Shown: positions 56,923-64,000 of the stretch, one piece after another
Position numbering within the stretch: the first letter of the stretch is position 1
Layout: every line of letters starts with the position of its first letter
NCBI GenBank assembly: GCA_002344525.1
Contig: DDTJ01000088.1
Span: 29,063-93,062, forward strand
Source: Akkermansiaceae bacterium UBA2367
GTDB taxonomy: Bacteria; Verrucomicrobiota; Verrucomicrobiia; Verrucomicrobiales; DEV007
DNA length: 64,000 bases
Reading direction: 5' to 3'
Program-made: the position numbers and the translations under genes
Notes under the pieces: generated by a model
Seen by the model: the letters and a program-made list of their open reading frames with translations, nothing else
Told to the model about the DNA's origin: nothing
Database searches by the model: none

Positions 56923-59900
56923 ATGACGCGATCACCATCCGCTCATTGCCCACAATGCGGCGCTGCCATTCCCGAGGCCTCCGAGCATGGGCTGTGCCCG
57001 CACTGCGTCTTTGCAAAGGCGATGCAGCCCACCGCCGATGACGGATGCACTTTGCCGACACCCCCCGAACTCGAGAAGATACGGCTGGCCTTCCCCCATC
57101 TGGAAGTCATCGGGCTCATCGGCAGTGGCGGCATGGGTTCCGTGTTCAAGGCGCGGCAATCTCAGCTCGACCGATTCGTGGCGCTGAAGATTCTGCCAAA
57201 CGAACTGGCGGAGCAGCCGGGCTTTTCCGAGCGTTTCCAAAAGGAAGCCAAGGCGCTCGCCAAGCTGAACCATCCGCACATCGTCACGGTGCATGATTTC
57301 GGGCATGCGGGCGGATTCTACCATCTGCTGATGGAGTTCGTGGATGGAGTCAATCTTCGGCAGCTCCTGCAGGCGAAGAGGCTCACGCCGGAAGAGGCGC
57401 TGAGCATCGTGCCGCCGGTGTGCGATGCGCTGCAATGCGCGCACGACCACGGCATCGTGCATCGCGACATCAAGCCCGAGAACCTCCTCATCGACAGGGC
57501 GGGCACGGTGAAGATCGCCGACTTCGGCATTGCGAAGATGCTGAGGAGCGAATCCGACGACTCCGATGTGGCTGTGTCAGGCAGAGACGAGGGATCGGTT
57601 TCGCTTCCTCTCGGAACTCCCGACTACGCCGCTCCCGAGCAAGCGAGCGGCGCCGCCGACCACCGCGCCGACATCTACAGCCTCGGCGTCGTGCTTTACG
57701 AAATGCTCACAGGCGAGCGCCCTACCGACAAGATCGAAGCGCCTTCCAAACGCGTCCAGGTGGACATCCGCATCGATGAGATCGTGCTGCGGGCGCTGGA
57801 GAAGACGCCGGAACTGCGCTTTGCCACGGCGGCGGAGTTTCGCAGGACCGTCGAGGCGGCGACGATGCCCCTCACCAGCCACCCGAACAGCGTATGGCAT
57901 CGGCCCAGGCCCCGTCGATGGGTCGGAGCGATGACGACGACCTTGGGAGCGATGCTGTTGCTGGCCTCCTCCCCCCTCAACGAGATGGTCGATGACTTCG
58001 GTCTGACGGAGAACGCCCGCAAACACCTCCGAATCCGCCGCGAAGCCACCCAAGCATGGACGGAAACCAAGGCCGCGGCGACAACGGCTGTCGTTCAACT
58101 TGAGGCCGCGAAGGAATCGCAGGATGCCGCCGGGATCGATCGCCTCGCCCGCGAGGCGAAGGCCTTGCACGACCAGGCCATGCGGGCCGAGTCCAAGATG
58201 AACCAGATGGCGGCGCTCAAGCAGGCCGACGAGAAAAGCCGCATCGCCCTCTTCTATTTCATCGCGGGCGCCCTCATCGTCGCCGGCCTCTTCGTTTGGT
58301 TTCGAAACGGCAGGCCACGAGGGCGAGATCCCGACTCGATGGATGAAGCACGAGTCCCGCCATCGCGACTCAGCCCGATCCAACTTTCGACCCTTCTTTT
58401 TCTCGGTGTGCTCGCATCCGCCTGGGCCGTGTTCATGATCCTGCGGATACGGTTCATGCCGGGACTCCTGGAATTGCTCATCGTCGGCGGGCTGTGCTAC
58501 GCGCTGGCACGGTGGATCGTCCGGCGTCGGCAAGGACCGGATGCCTCGAAGATTCCTCCATCGGCAATCGCTTCGGGCGCGGGGCTCCCAAAAGCGGGAG
58601 TCGCCACCCTCGTCACGCCGACGGAGTTGGCCACGGCGCGCGGACAGTTTTTTTGCTACCGCACGCGAGGGACGCTCGTGCTCGACGAAGCGACCCTCAC
58701 GCACTCCTGGGCCGGCGGGACCACCTCCATCCCGTTGTCCACCATCCGGGATCTGAGCATCGGACGCCTTCCTCGCTCCATGAACCCGGCGGGACTCCAT
58801 GTGTTGAGCCTCATCTACGAGGATGCCGGGAGGTCGCGGCAGGTACTCGTCTCGCCGATACAGGGATCCTTCCGGCTTTCTGGCCAGGCGGTCTCGGATT
58901 GGTTCGCCGCGATTCGTTCGGCCGTCGTGGCCGCGACCGGAATCGCTCCGTCCATGACCCCGCCGGAGCAGCTCGGCATCCCGCGCGGATCGACGGCGCT
59001 CTTCATCCTTCTCTTCGCCCTGCCCGCCCTTCTCTTCGCCGGATTGATCGGTGGCGTCGTCGTCCAGAAAATCTGGAGAGCCACGACGGCCACGACCCAA
59101 GAGGACCGAAGGGATGCCGGTTTCCCCACCGGCGCCCACATTGGCCGCGAGGGCCATTCCGTCGTGGTGACGCACGACCAGGCGGGGACGGCGCTGCACC
59201 ATGTCCTCTACCATGCCGGGAAAATCTCGACCGCTTCCTCCGGCTCGCAAAACCTCGTGACCCGGGCGTGGGTGGACGAGGGAGCGGTGACGCTGAAGAA
59301 CGGCCGCACCTTCGGCTACCGTCGCGAGGCGCTCTATCCGGACGAACTGCACATCAACGGCACGCGCTACGACCTGCGCCAGGGCCGCGTGCTCGTGCTG
59401 CGGGACGACGGCACCGTCGAACAGTTTCGCCTTTTCCCCAAGCTCGATGCAGCCCGCGATCCAGCGGTGGTGTCACGCATGGTTCGCGGCGATGACGCCT
59501 ACCCTGAGCAAGCGACAGCCGCCGAGGAAGAGGCCACACCATCCATAGCCGGGGCAGACCCGCCCGTGGTGAAAACTTACAACTTGGGCTTCGCCTTCGA
59601 GGGCGCTGGCGATACGGCGCGACTCCGCGATGACATACGCACGTTGATCGAGCAGTTCGTCCAAAAGATCGACAATGAGACCGGGCGCAGGCCGGACATT
59701 ACTCTGCACGCCGAAACCCGCGTGCTCATCGTCAAAGCCCCGGCCGCGCAGCAGCAGATCATCGCGGAAATGATCGCAGCCATGAAGGAGAACGCCAAGG
59801 TTCCCGCCGGCAAAGACGACACCACTGTTCACACCTACTCGCTCGACTTTGCCGCCAATGGAGATGCGGCCACGCTCAAGTATGCCGATCTGCGCGATCT

Positions 59901-60069
59901 GCTGGAGCAAGCCAGGGAGTTGGGCGGGGAATCGGACATCTCCCTGCATGTGGGCGAGCACGCCCTCATCGTCAAAGCCCCTCCGGAGCAGCAGAGGCGC
60001 GTCGCCGAACTCGTCGAGGCCATGAGGAGAAAGGCGAGGCCCGATCCCGCGGCGAAGCGCAACCCCTGA
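56923..60069 (+). CDS. membrane Ser/Thr protein kinase with zinc ribbon and repeated tail domain
   Basis: 1048 residues. An N-terminal zinc-ribbon (C9, C12, C25, C28) precedes a Hanks-type kinase domain at about 62-312: glycine loop IGSGGMGSVF, VALK (K89), HRDIKPEN (D182), DFG (200-202) and GTPDYAAPEQ. A membrane part follows, with a segment at about 337-350, one at 440-465, a pair at 488-530 and one at 690-710. The tail has two copies of a repeat at about 882-960 and 967-1040 with a central VLIVKAP/ALIVKAPPEQQ strand, the same as in the next two genes and like secretin N domains. The stop overlaps the next ATG at TGATG. Confidence 0.95.
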   Translation: MTRSPSAHCPQCGAAIPEASEHGLCPHCVFAKAMQPTADDGCTLPTPPELEKIRLAFPHLEVIGLIGSGGMGSVFKARQSQLDRFVALKILPNELAEQPGFSERFQKEAKALAKLNHPHIVTVHDFGHAGGFYHLLMEFVDGVNLRQLLQAKRLTPEEALSIVPPVCDALQCAHDHGIVHRDIKPENLLIDRAGTVKIADFGIAKMLRSESDDSDVAVSGRDEGSVSLPLGTPDYAAPEQASGAADHRADIYSLGVVLYEMLTGERPTDKIEAPSKRVQVDIRIDEIVLRALEKTPELRFATAAEFRRTVEAATMPLTSHPNSVWHRPRPRRWVGAMTTTLGAMLLLASSPLNEMVDDFGLTENARKHLRIRREATQAWTETKAAATTAVVQLEAAKESQDAAGIDRLAREAKALHDQAMRAESKMNQMAALKQADEKSRIALFYFIAGALIVAGLFVWFRNGRPRGRDPDSMDEARVPPSRLSPIQLSTLLFLGVLASAWAVFMILRIRFMPGLLELLIVGGLCYALARWIVRRRQGPDASKIPPSAIASGAGLPKAGVATLVTPTELATARGQFFCYRTRGTLVLDEATLTHSWAGGTTSIPLSTIRDLSIGRLPRSMNPAGLHVLSLIYEDAGRSRQVLVSPIQGSFRLSGQAVSDWFAAIRSAVVAATGIAPSMTPPEQLGIPRGSTALFILLFALPALLFAGLIGGVVVQKIWRATTATTQEDRRDAGFPTGAHIGREGHSVVVTHDQAGTALHHVLYHAGKISTASSGSQNLVTRAWVDEGAVTLKNGRTFGYRREALYPDELHINGTRYDLRQGRVLVLRDDGTVEQFRLFPKLDAARDPAVVSRMVRGDDAYPEQATAAEEEATPSIAGADPPVVKTYNLGFAFEGAGDTARLRDDIRTLIEQFVQKIDNETGRRPDITLHAETRVLIVKAPAAQQQIIAEMIAAMKENAKVPAGKDDTTVHTYSLDFAANGDAATLKYADLRDLLEQARELGGESDISLHVGEHALIVKAPPEQQRRVAELVEAMRRKARPDPAAKRNP

Positions 60070-60107
60070 TGTTTCCGATCCAACCCAATATCCGTGCAAT
60101 CCATGCC

Positions 60108-61130
60108 ATGAAAACACGCGCTCCGCTCCTTCTGCCCATCTTGCTCGGCGCGCTGGGCCTTCTCCATGTCCAGGCCGATGAACCTCGGTTGCTCACCAAG
60201 TCAGAAGCAAGCACCAGGCAGATTGTTCGCATCTTCCCGATCAAAGCGATCCTCGGCTCCCTCCCGGAAGAAGGAGACAAGGCAGGCAAGGAAGCACGCA
60301 ACGGACGATGGGACTCGCTGATGAGTTTGTTCGACACTGCGCTCATCATGGCGGGCTGTGAGGAACCCCGGCCCACTTTCGGTCTGCACGATCAAACCAA
60401 CTGCCTGGCCGTCGGCGGCACGCCTGAACAAATAGAACGAATAGAACTCGTCTCCCAGGCCATCTCCGCCTGCCAGGAGAATGAGCAACCGCGCTCCCCG
60501 ACCGTGATGCCTGTCATCGTCCATGACGACGAAGTCGCCAAGCAGACCGGACCGGAAGCATCGCCGCAAGTGCGTTCTTACGCGCTTGGCTTTTTCTCGC
60601 AGGGCTACAACGCAGACGAGGGGAGACGATTGCAAAGAGCCGCAGTGGATCTGATCACCCTGGCGCTGAAAGCCAACCACACGCCTGCGACTCACGAAGA
60701 CAGCCTGTCCATTCATGGCGACACCAGTGTGCTCGTCGCCCGTGCCACGGATGCGCAGCACGCCCCCATCGCCGACAGCATCCGCGTTCTGAAGGAAAAC
60801 ACGCCTGGAAGGCCCGCCGCCGCTATGGCACCCACTCCAGACAAGTCCGTCGTTCGCATCTTCGCACTTGGCCGGATTTTCGGGGTCGCCGATTCAGGCA
60901 ATGAGACCCACCAGAAGGAGCGCACCGCCAAAACGGAGGCATTGATCAGCCAGATTCGCACCAGCATGGCGATGGCCAGACTCGACGCGACCATGCCGGA
61001 ACTCAGTTTCCACGGTTCCTCCAACAGCCTCATCGCCAAAGGCACGTCAGCGCAGATGGACCTCGTCAACCAGGCAATCACGTCCTGGCGGGAAAGCACG
61101 CCGGATTACCGCCCCATCCGCGGCCAGTGA
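60108..61130 (+). CDS. exported three-repeat protein of unknown function
   Basis: 340 residues from ATG 60108 with a signal peptide (LLLPILLGALGLLHVQA); ATG 60069 in frame overlaps the kinase stop and is possible for coupling. Three repeats of about 80 residues are seen: RQIVRIFPIKAILG... with DSLMSLFDTALIMAGCEEPR and LAVGGTPEQI; VRSYALGFFSQG... with VLVARATDAQ; VVRIFALGRIFG... with LIAKGTSAQ. Each has a strand, helix, strand and LI-A/GT-Q-helix, as in Secretin_N. No membrane anchor after the signal peptide. Paralogous to 61181-62020. Confidence 0.85.
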   Translation: MKTRAPLLLPILLGALGLLHVQADEPRLLTKSEASTRQIVRIFPIKAILGSLPEEGDKAGKEARNGRWDSLMSLFDTALIMAGCEEPRPTFGLHDQTNCLAVGGTPEQIERIELVSQAISACQENEQPRSPTVMPVIVHDDEVAKQTGPEASPQVRSYALGFFSQGYNADEGRRLQRAAVDLITLALKANHTPATHEDSLSIHGDTSVLVARATDAQHAPIADSIRVLKENTPGRPAAAMAPTPDKSVVRIFALGRIFGVADSGNETHQKERTAKTEALISQIRTSMAMARLDATMPELSFHGSSNSLIAKGTSAQMDLVNQAITSWRESTPDYRPIRGQ

Positions 61131-61180
61131 GGCATGGTCATGCAAAATCAGTCGGCCAAACCAAATCCACATCCAAAGAC

Positions 61181-62020
61181 ATGAACATACAGATGAAAAC
61201 GAACACGCTCGCCCTCCTCATTGTGCCCGGCACACTGACCTCGCTTCACGCCCAGAAATCCGCCCTTGCGGAGATTCCCGGACATCCAACCATCACTTAT
61301 GATGAGAGCACTCCGGCGACACGGCAGGAGCAGCTCACAGACCCGGTAGTACGGGTCTACTCGCTTCGATTTGTCTCTGAAGGAGGCACCGCCGAGGAAC
61401 GCGAAAAAGGCCAAGGTCATGTCCTCGACCTCATCATCCAGGCCCTCGACATGGCCGTGCCGGCGAAACACAAACCCGTATCGTCAGAAGCCGACAGCAC
61501 CGTCGAAGATCACAAAAAGGCGAGCCTGGACAACGCGCCGTGGGTCGAGGGTCTCGCTCATCATTGGGACACGGGAGTTCTCATCGCCCAGGTCACGGAA
61601 GCGCAGCACGCCACCATTGCCGACATCGTCCGCGTTCTGAAGGAGGTCCAGCCTGACAGGCCGCCCGGCAAAGCGGAGGCAACCACTGAGCAGGTCGTCC
61701 GCATCCACGGGATCAAAGCGATCCTCGGTCCCAACCCACGGGAAGACGACGAGGCTGGCAAAAACATACGCGCCGCCCATTGGGATTCGCTGATGAGCTT
61801 GATCGACACCGCGCTTGTCATGGCTGGCTGCGAACAGCCTCGCCCGGCGCTCGGCCTGCACGATGAATCGAACTGCCTGGTCGTCGGCGGAACGGCTGAG
61901 CAGATCGACCTCATCTCCCATGCCATCTCCGCCTGCCATGAGAACGAGCGGCCGGGGTCCCCATCCGTGATGCCGGTTCGTGTTATCAGACAACAAACTT
62001 CATCGCCCCTCTTACCATGA
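61181..62020 (+). CDS. exported two-repeat paralogue of preceding gene
   Basis: 279 residues with a signal peptide (TNTLALLIVPGTLTSLHA). Two repeats: VVRVYSLRFVSEGG... with a long insertion and VLIAQVTEAQHATIADIVRV, then VVRIHGIKAILGPNPRED with DSLMSLIDTALVMAGCEQPR and LVVGGTAEQIDLI. The second resembles repeat 1 of the preceding gene and the first resembles its repeat 2, so the order is swapped, implying duplication and shuffling. ATG 61181 or 61193 are both plausible. The stop overlaps the next ATG by 4 bases. Confidence 0.83.
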   Translation: MNIQMKTNTLALLIVPGTLTSLHAQKSALAEIPGHPTITYDESTPATRQEQLTDPVVRVYSLRFVSEGGTAEEREKGQGHVLDLIIQALDMAVPAKHKPVSSEADSTVEDHKKASLDNAPWVEGLAHHWDTGVLIAQVTEAQHATIADIVRVLKEVQPDRPPGKAEATTEQVVRIHGIKAILGPNPREDDEAGKNIRAAHWDSLMSLIDTALVMAGCEQPRPALGLHDESNCLVVGGTAEQIDLISHAISACHENERPGSPSVMPVRVIRQQTSSPLLP

Positions 62021-62883
62021 AGATGGTTTTATTCTTTGCGATTTTTTTCGCCACACTGCCGCTCCACGCAGCCGAACCCCCAAACACATGGTTCACCTGC
62101 GATTTCGAGCAGCCTGATTGGCAGGCCCGCTGGAACATGGGCAATCCCAACCTACCGCGAAACCTCGCCATCGTGCCCCATCGCACCCACGGGCCGGTCA
62201 AACCGCATTATGGCCCCGACACACCGCCGCCGATGACAGGCGGGGGCAGAACTGACACAGGCAGCGCGCTCGCCATCACTCTCAAGCAAGGCACCCACTA
62301 CGGCGCGGACTTCGGCTTCGATTTCGCCGCGCAGACCGGCGCGGAGCCGGAGGAGGCCGTCCTGTCCTACAAGCTGTGCTTCGCCCATGATTTCAACGCC
62401 GAAGCCGTGCAAGGCGGAAAGCTTCCCGGCTTCGGCGGTATCTACAGCAACGATGCCGGCGCGGCTGGAAAACGTGTCAACGGCAGCGACTCGTGGTCCG
62501 CCCGAGGCGCCTATTGGAAGCCGGATGCCAAGGGGGACATCCCCATCGGCTTCTACGTCTATCACGCCGGCATGAAGAGCGACTTCGGCGACACTTGGTA
62601 TTTCTCGAAGGCGCTCGAACGCGGCAAGTGGCACGACATCCGCCTCTACATCAAACTCAACACGCCCGCCACCAAGCCCGGCGGCAAAGGTCGCGAAAAC
62701 GGCATCCTGCGCGCCTGGTTAAATGGTCGCCAGGTCTTCGAGAAGCGCGACATCCGCTTCCGCGACGTGGACACGCTCAAGATTCGCAACGCCTGGTTCC
62801 ACTTCTACCACGGCGGTGGCCAGCCAGCTTCCGCAGACTACCGCATGTGGATCGACGACGTGGTCATCTCGCCCGCGAACTGA
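62017..62883 (+). CDS. exported polysaccharide lyase family 14-like protein
   Basis: 288 residues, with a signal peptide (VLFFAIFFATLPLHAAEPP). Visible PL14-like jelly-roll features are GGKLPGFGGIYSND, SWSARGAYWKPDAKGD, GFYVYHAGM, the WHDIRLYIKLNTP strand, LRAWLNGRQVFEKRDIRFRDV and FHFYHGGG, with a closing DYRMWIDDVVIS. Such enzymes are alginate or glucuronan lyases, but the catalytic residues are not verified. ATG 62017 overlaps the preceding stop by 4 bases (ATGA), tying it to the exported repeat proteins. Confidence 0.85.
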   Translation: MKMVLFFAIFFATLPLHAAEPPNTWFTCDFEQPDWQARWNMGNPNLPRNLAIVPHRTHGPVKPHYGPDTPPPMTGGGRTDTGSALAITLKQGTHYGADFGFDFAAQTGAEPEEAVLSYKLCFAHDFNAEAVQGGKLPGFGGIYSNDAGAAGKRVNGSDSWSARGAYWKPDAKGDIPIGFYVYHAGMKSDFGDTWYFSKALERGKWHDIRLYIKLNTPATKPGGKGRENGILRAWLNGRQVFEKRDIRFRDVDTLKIRNAWFHFYHGGGQPASADYRMWIDDVVISPAN

Positions 62884-62908
62884 ATTTTGCCTCAAATCAT
62901 CCGCCCAC

Positions 62909-63000
62909 ATGGACACATCTGCGAACCAGATCGAATGTGCCCTTCCCACCCTGCCGGCCCGCAATCTCGCACGCAGTGTCGCGTTCTATCCTGCGTCTAC
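62909..63000 (+). pseudogene. N-terminal fragment of a glyoxalase-like gene
   Basis: Codons from ATG 62909 read MDTSANQIECALPTLPARNL and ARSVAFYP, similar to the beginning of the intact glyoxalase gene at 63453 (MSNTSHQIECTIPILPVRDL, then SRSMEFYV). After about 30 codons the homology ends. The frame stays open into the exported protein at 63053, so it may look like one fused gene. It is a remnant of a duplicated or displaced copy. Confidence 0.65.
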
Positions 63001-63052
63001 ATTGCCAGTCGTTTTCTTAAGCTTACTCAAATCGACCAATACGACCACACAA

Positions 63053-63415
63053 ATGAAAACAACCATGAACACGCTATTTGCAACCGCCGCCATCGCTCTT
63101 GTCGCTTCGGCTTCTCCCGAACTCGTTCTCGAGACGACCATCGCTGAGCATCATGCTCAGGGCGGCAAGGGCGTTCTGTCCGCGCCGCGCATCAAAATCG
63201 AGAGCGGCAAACAAGCACTCGTTCAGGTCGGAAAAGTCGAATGCGCCTTCACTCCCACTTTGAAAAACGACGGCACCGTAGATTTGCGCGCCGTCTTCAC
63301 CGAACACAAAGCCGACAAACTCGCTGCGCCTTGTATCACGGCGAAGCTGGGTCAAGTTGTGGAAATCCAAATCGGTCAATACGCTTTCACGGTAAAGACA
63401 ACTCTTGCCGAGTGA
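63053..63415 (+). CDS. small exported protein resembling a secretin barrel segment
   Basis: 120 residues with a signal peptide (MNTLFATAAIALVASA from ATG 63053). The mature part has the secretin-type sequence VLSAPRIKIESGKQALVQVG, a short TPTLKNDGTVDLRAVFTE strand pair and a second AAPCITAKLGQVVEIQIG unit. In full secretins such segments lie in the C-terminal barrel domain of more than 200 residues. Here only a small part exists. It follows the PL14-like gene by about 170 bases and a glyoxalase stub. Function unknown; connection to the repeats upstream is inference. Confidence 0.75.
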   Translation: MKTTMNTLFATAAIALVASASPELVLETTIAEHHAQGGKGVLSAPRIKIESGKQALVQVGKVECAFTPTLKNDGTVDLRAVFTEHKADKLAAPCITAKLGQVVEIQIGQYAFTVKTTLAE

Positions 63416-63452
63416 CCGCAACATATCGGCATCTTGCATCTTCCTCACCACT

Positions 63453-63842
63453 ATGAGCAACACCTCGCATCAGATCGAATGCACCATTCCCATTCTGCCC
63501 GTCCGTGATCTTTCACGCAGCATGGAGTTCTATGTCGAGACACTTGGATTCAAGATCGACTGGGGAGGCGAGGCAGGTTCCCACATCTGCTCCGTTTCGA
63601 GAGACGGGCACAGCATCATGCTTTGTCAGCGCGACACGATTGCCGAACCCGCGTGGGTGTGGATCGGATGCGAGGACGACACGCTTTTTTCGCTCTGGCA
63701 GTCGCACGGTGTCAAAGTCCGGCAAGAACCCAGGAACTGCCCGTGGGCCTACGAGATGAAGTTCGAAGACCTCGACGGAAACGTCCTCTGGCTGGGCACG
63801 GAGCCGCAGGGTGAAAGGACCTTCGAGAGTCGTTCCGCCTGA
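63453..63842 (+). CDS. glyoxalase/bleomycin resistance superfamily protein
   Basis: 129-residue VOC-fold protein: CTIPILPVRDLSRSMEFYVETLGFKIDWGG, DGHSIMLCQRD, the WVWIGCEDDTLFSLWQSHGVKV segment and the closing YEMKFEDLDGNVLWLGTEP with the metal-type Glu near the end. Such proteins include bleomycin binding, dioxygenases and glyoxalases; the specific reaction is not predictable. ATG 63453, an upstream in-frame start lacks conservation. It is the complete homologue of the stub at 62909. An imperfect GC hairpin follows at about 63843. Confidence 0.88.
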   Translation: MSNTSHQIECTIPILPVRDLSRSMEFYVETLGFKIDWGGEAGSHICSVSRDGHSIMLCQRDTIAEPAWVWIGCEDDTLFSLWQSHGVKVRQEPRNCPWAYEMKFEDLDGNVLWLGTEPQGERTFESRSA

Positions 63843-64000
63843 TGCCCCGCGCCCCGGAAAAGGGCGGGGGCACCCGTCCCCGGTTGAAAGACCCGCAGAG
63901 TCGCCCACCCTCCTGCAAACCGTATTTCCGGCCCTCCTTTCGTAACTTTTCCCCTCCAAAACGTCATGGCCTTGTGACAGCATCGTTGCTGAACATGATC

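Overview
This window is GC-rich diderm bacterial chromosome, densely coding on both strands. The gene set (TamA/TamB, OpgGH, a eukaryotic-type HisA, an ECF sigma factor beside a Ser/Thr kinase, Uma2, DUF4130 with its partner radical SAM protein) fits a member of Verrucomicrobiota or a close PVC relative. That assignment is inference; there is no rRNA here to test it.

Layout. 1-8.3 kb is housekeeping: the 3' part of typA, a YqhA-type membrane protein, trmB, a parvulin-type isomerase, metF, prs, rplY with a strong terminator, a Uma2 nuclease and hisA. 8.3-12.2 kb holds a coupled two-gene nucleotidyltransferase module and a large M16 peptidase. 12.2-18.8 kb has an atypical SDR, valS, an exported amidase, argG and ppnP. 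18.8-26.7 kb is a membrane protein of unknown function and the tamB-tamA pair, where tamA seems to need a CTG start. 26.7-31.3 kb has DoxX-like and DUF817 membrane proteins overlapping tail to tail, the DUF4130 plus radical SAM pair, and a decayed stretch ending in a truncated metallo-beta-lactamase gene. 31.4-37 kb carries trpG, a PDZ protein with a membrane partner, argH, a Fur-family regulator and manA. 37.1-41.4 kb is an opgG-X-opgH operon. 41.5-46 kb has a dead IS5-type transposase, xseA, rpe, tadA, a beta-CASP nuclease and a truncated smpB. 46.2-50.4 kb is an RND efflux pair. 50.8-55.3 kb has a frameshifted alpha/beta hydrolase and a divergent katG/oxyR unit. 56.2-63.8 kb is the most unusual part: ECF sigma factor, a Ser/Thr kinase with an extended tail, two exported repeat proteins, a PL14-like lyase, a tiny secretin-like exported protein and a glyoxalase.

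How it fits together. Envelope functions dominate: TamAB for outer-membrane assembly, OpgGH for periplasmic glucans, a periplasmic amidase and isomerase, RND efflux and an exported KatG under an OxyR with both redox cysteines. The 56-63 kb cluster reads as a regulatory and envelope unit. The kinase tail and the two exported proteins after it share one repeated fold that resembles secretin N domains, and a small protein further on resembles part of a secretin barrel domain, yet no complete secretin is present. I take this as the best candidate for an undescribed system.

Decay is frequent: an IS5 remnant, truncated smpB, truncated MBL gene, frameshifted hydrolase, a duplicated glyoxalase stub and a possible ccoS-like remnant. 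Several short dispersed repeats sit between genes. I found no tRNA, rRNA or CRISPR array.
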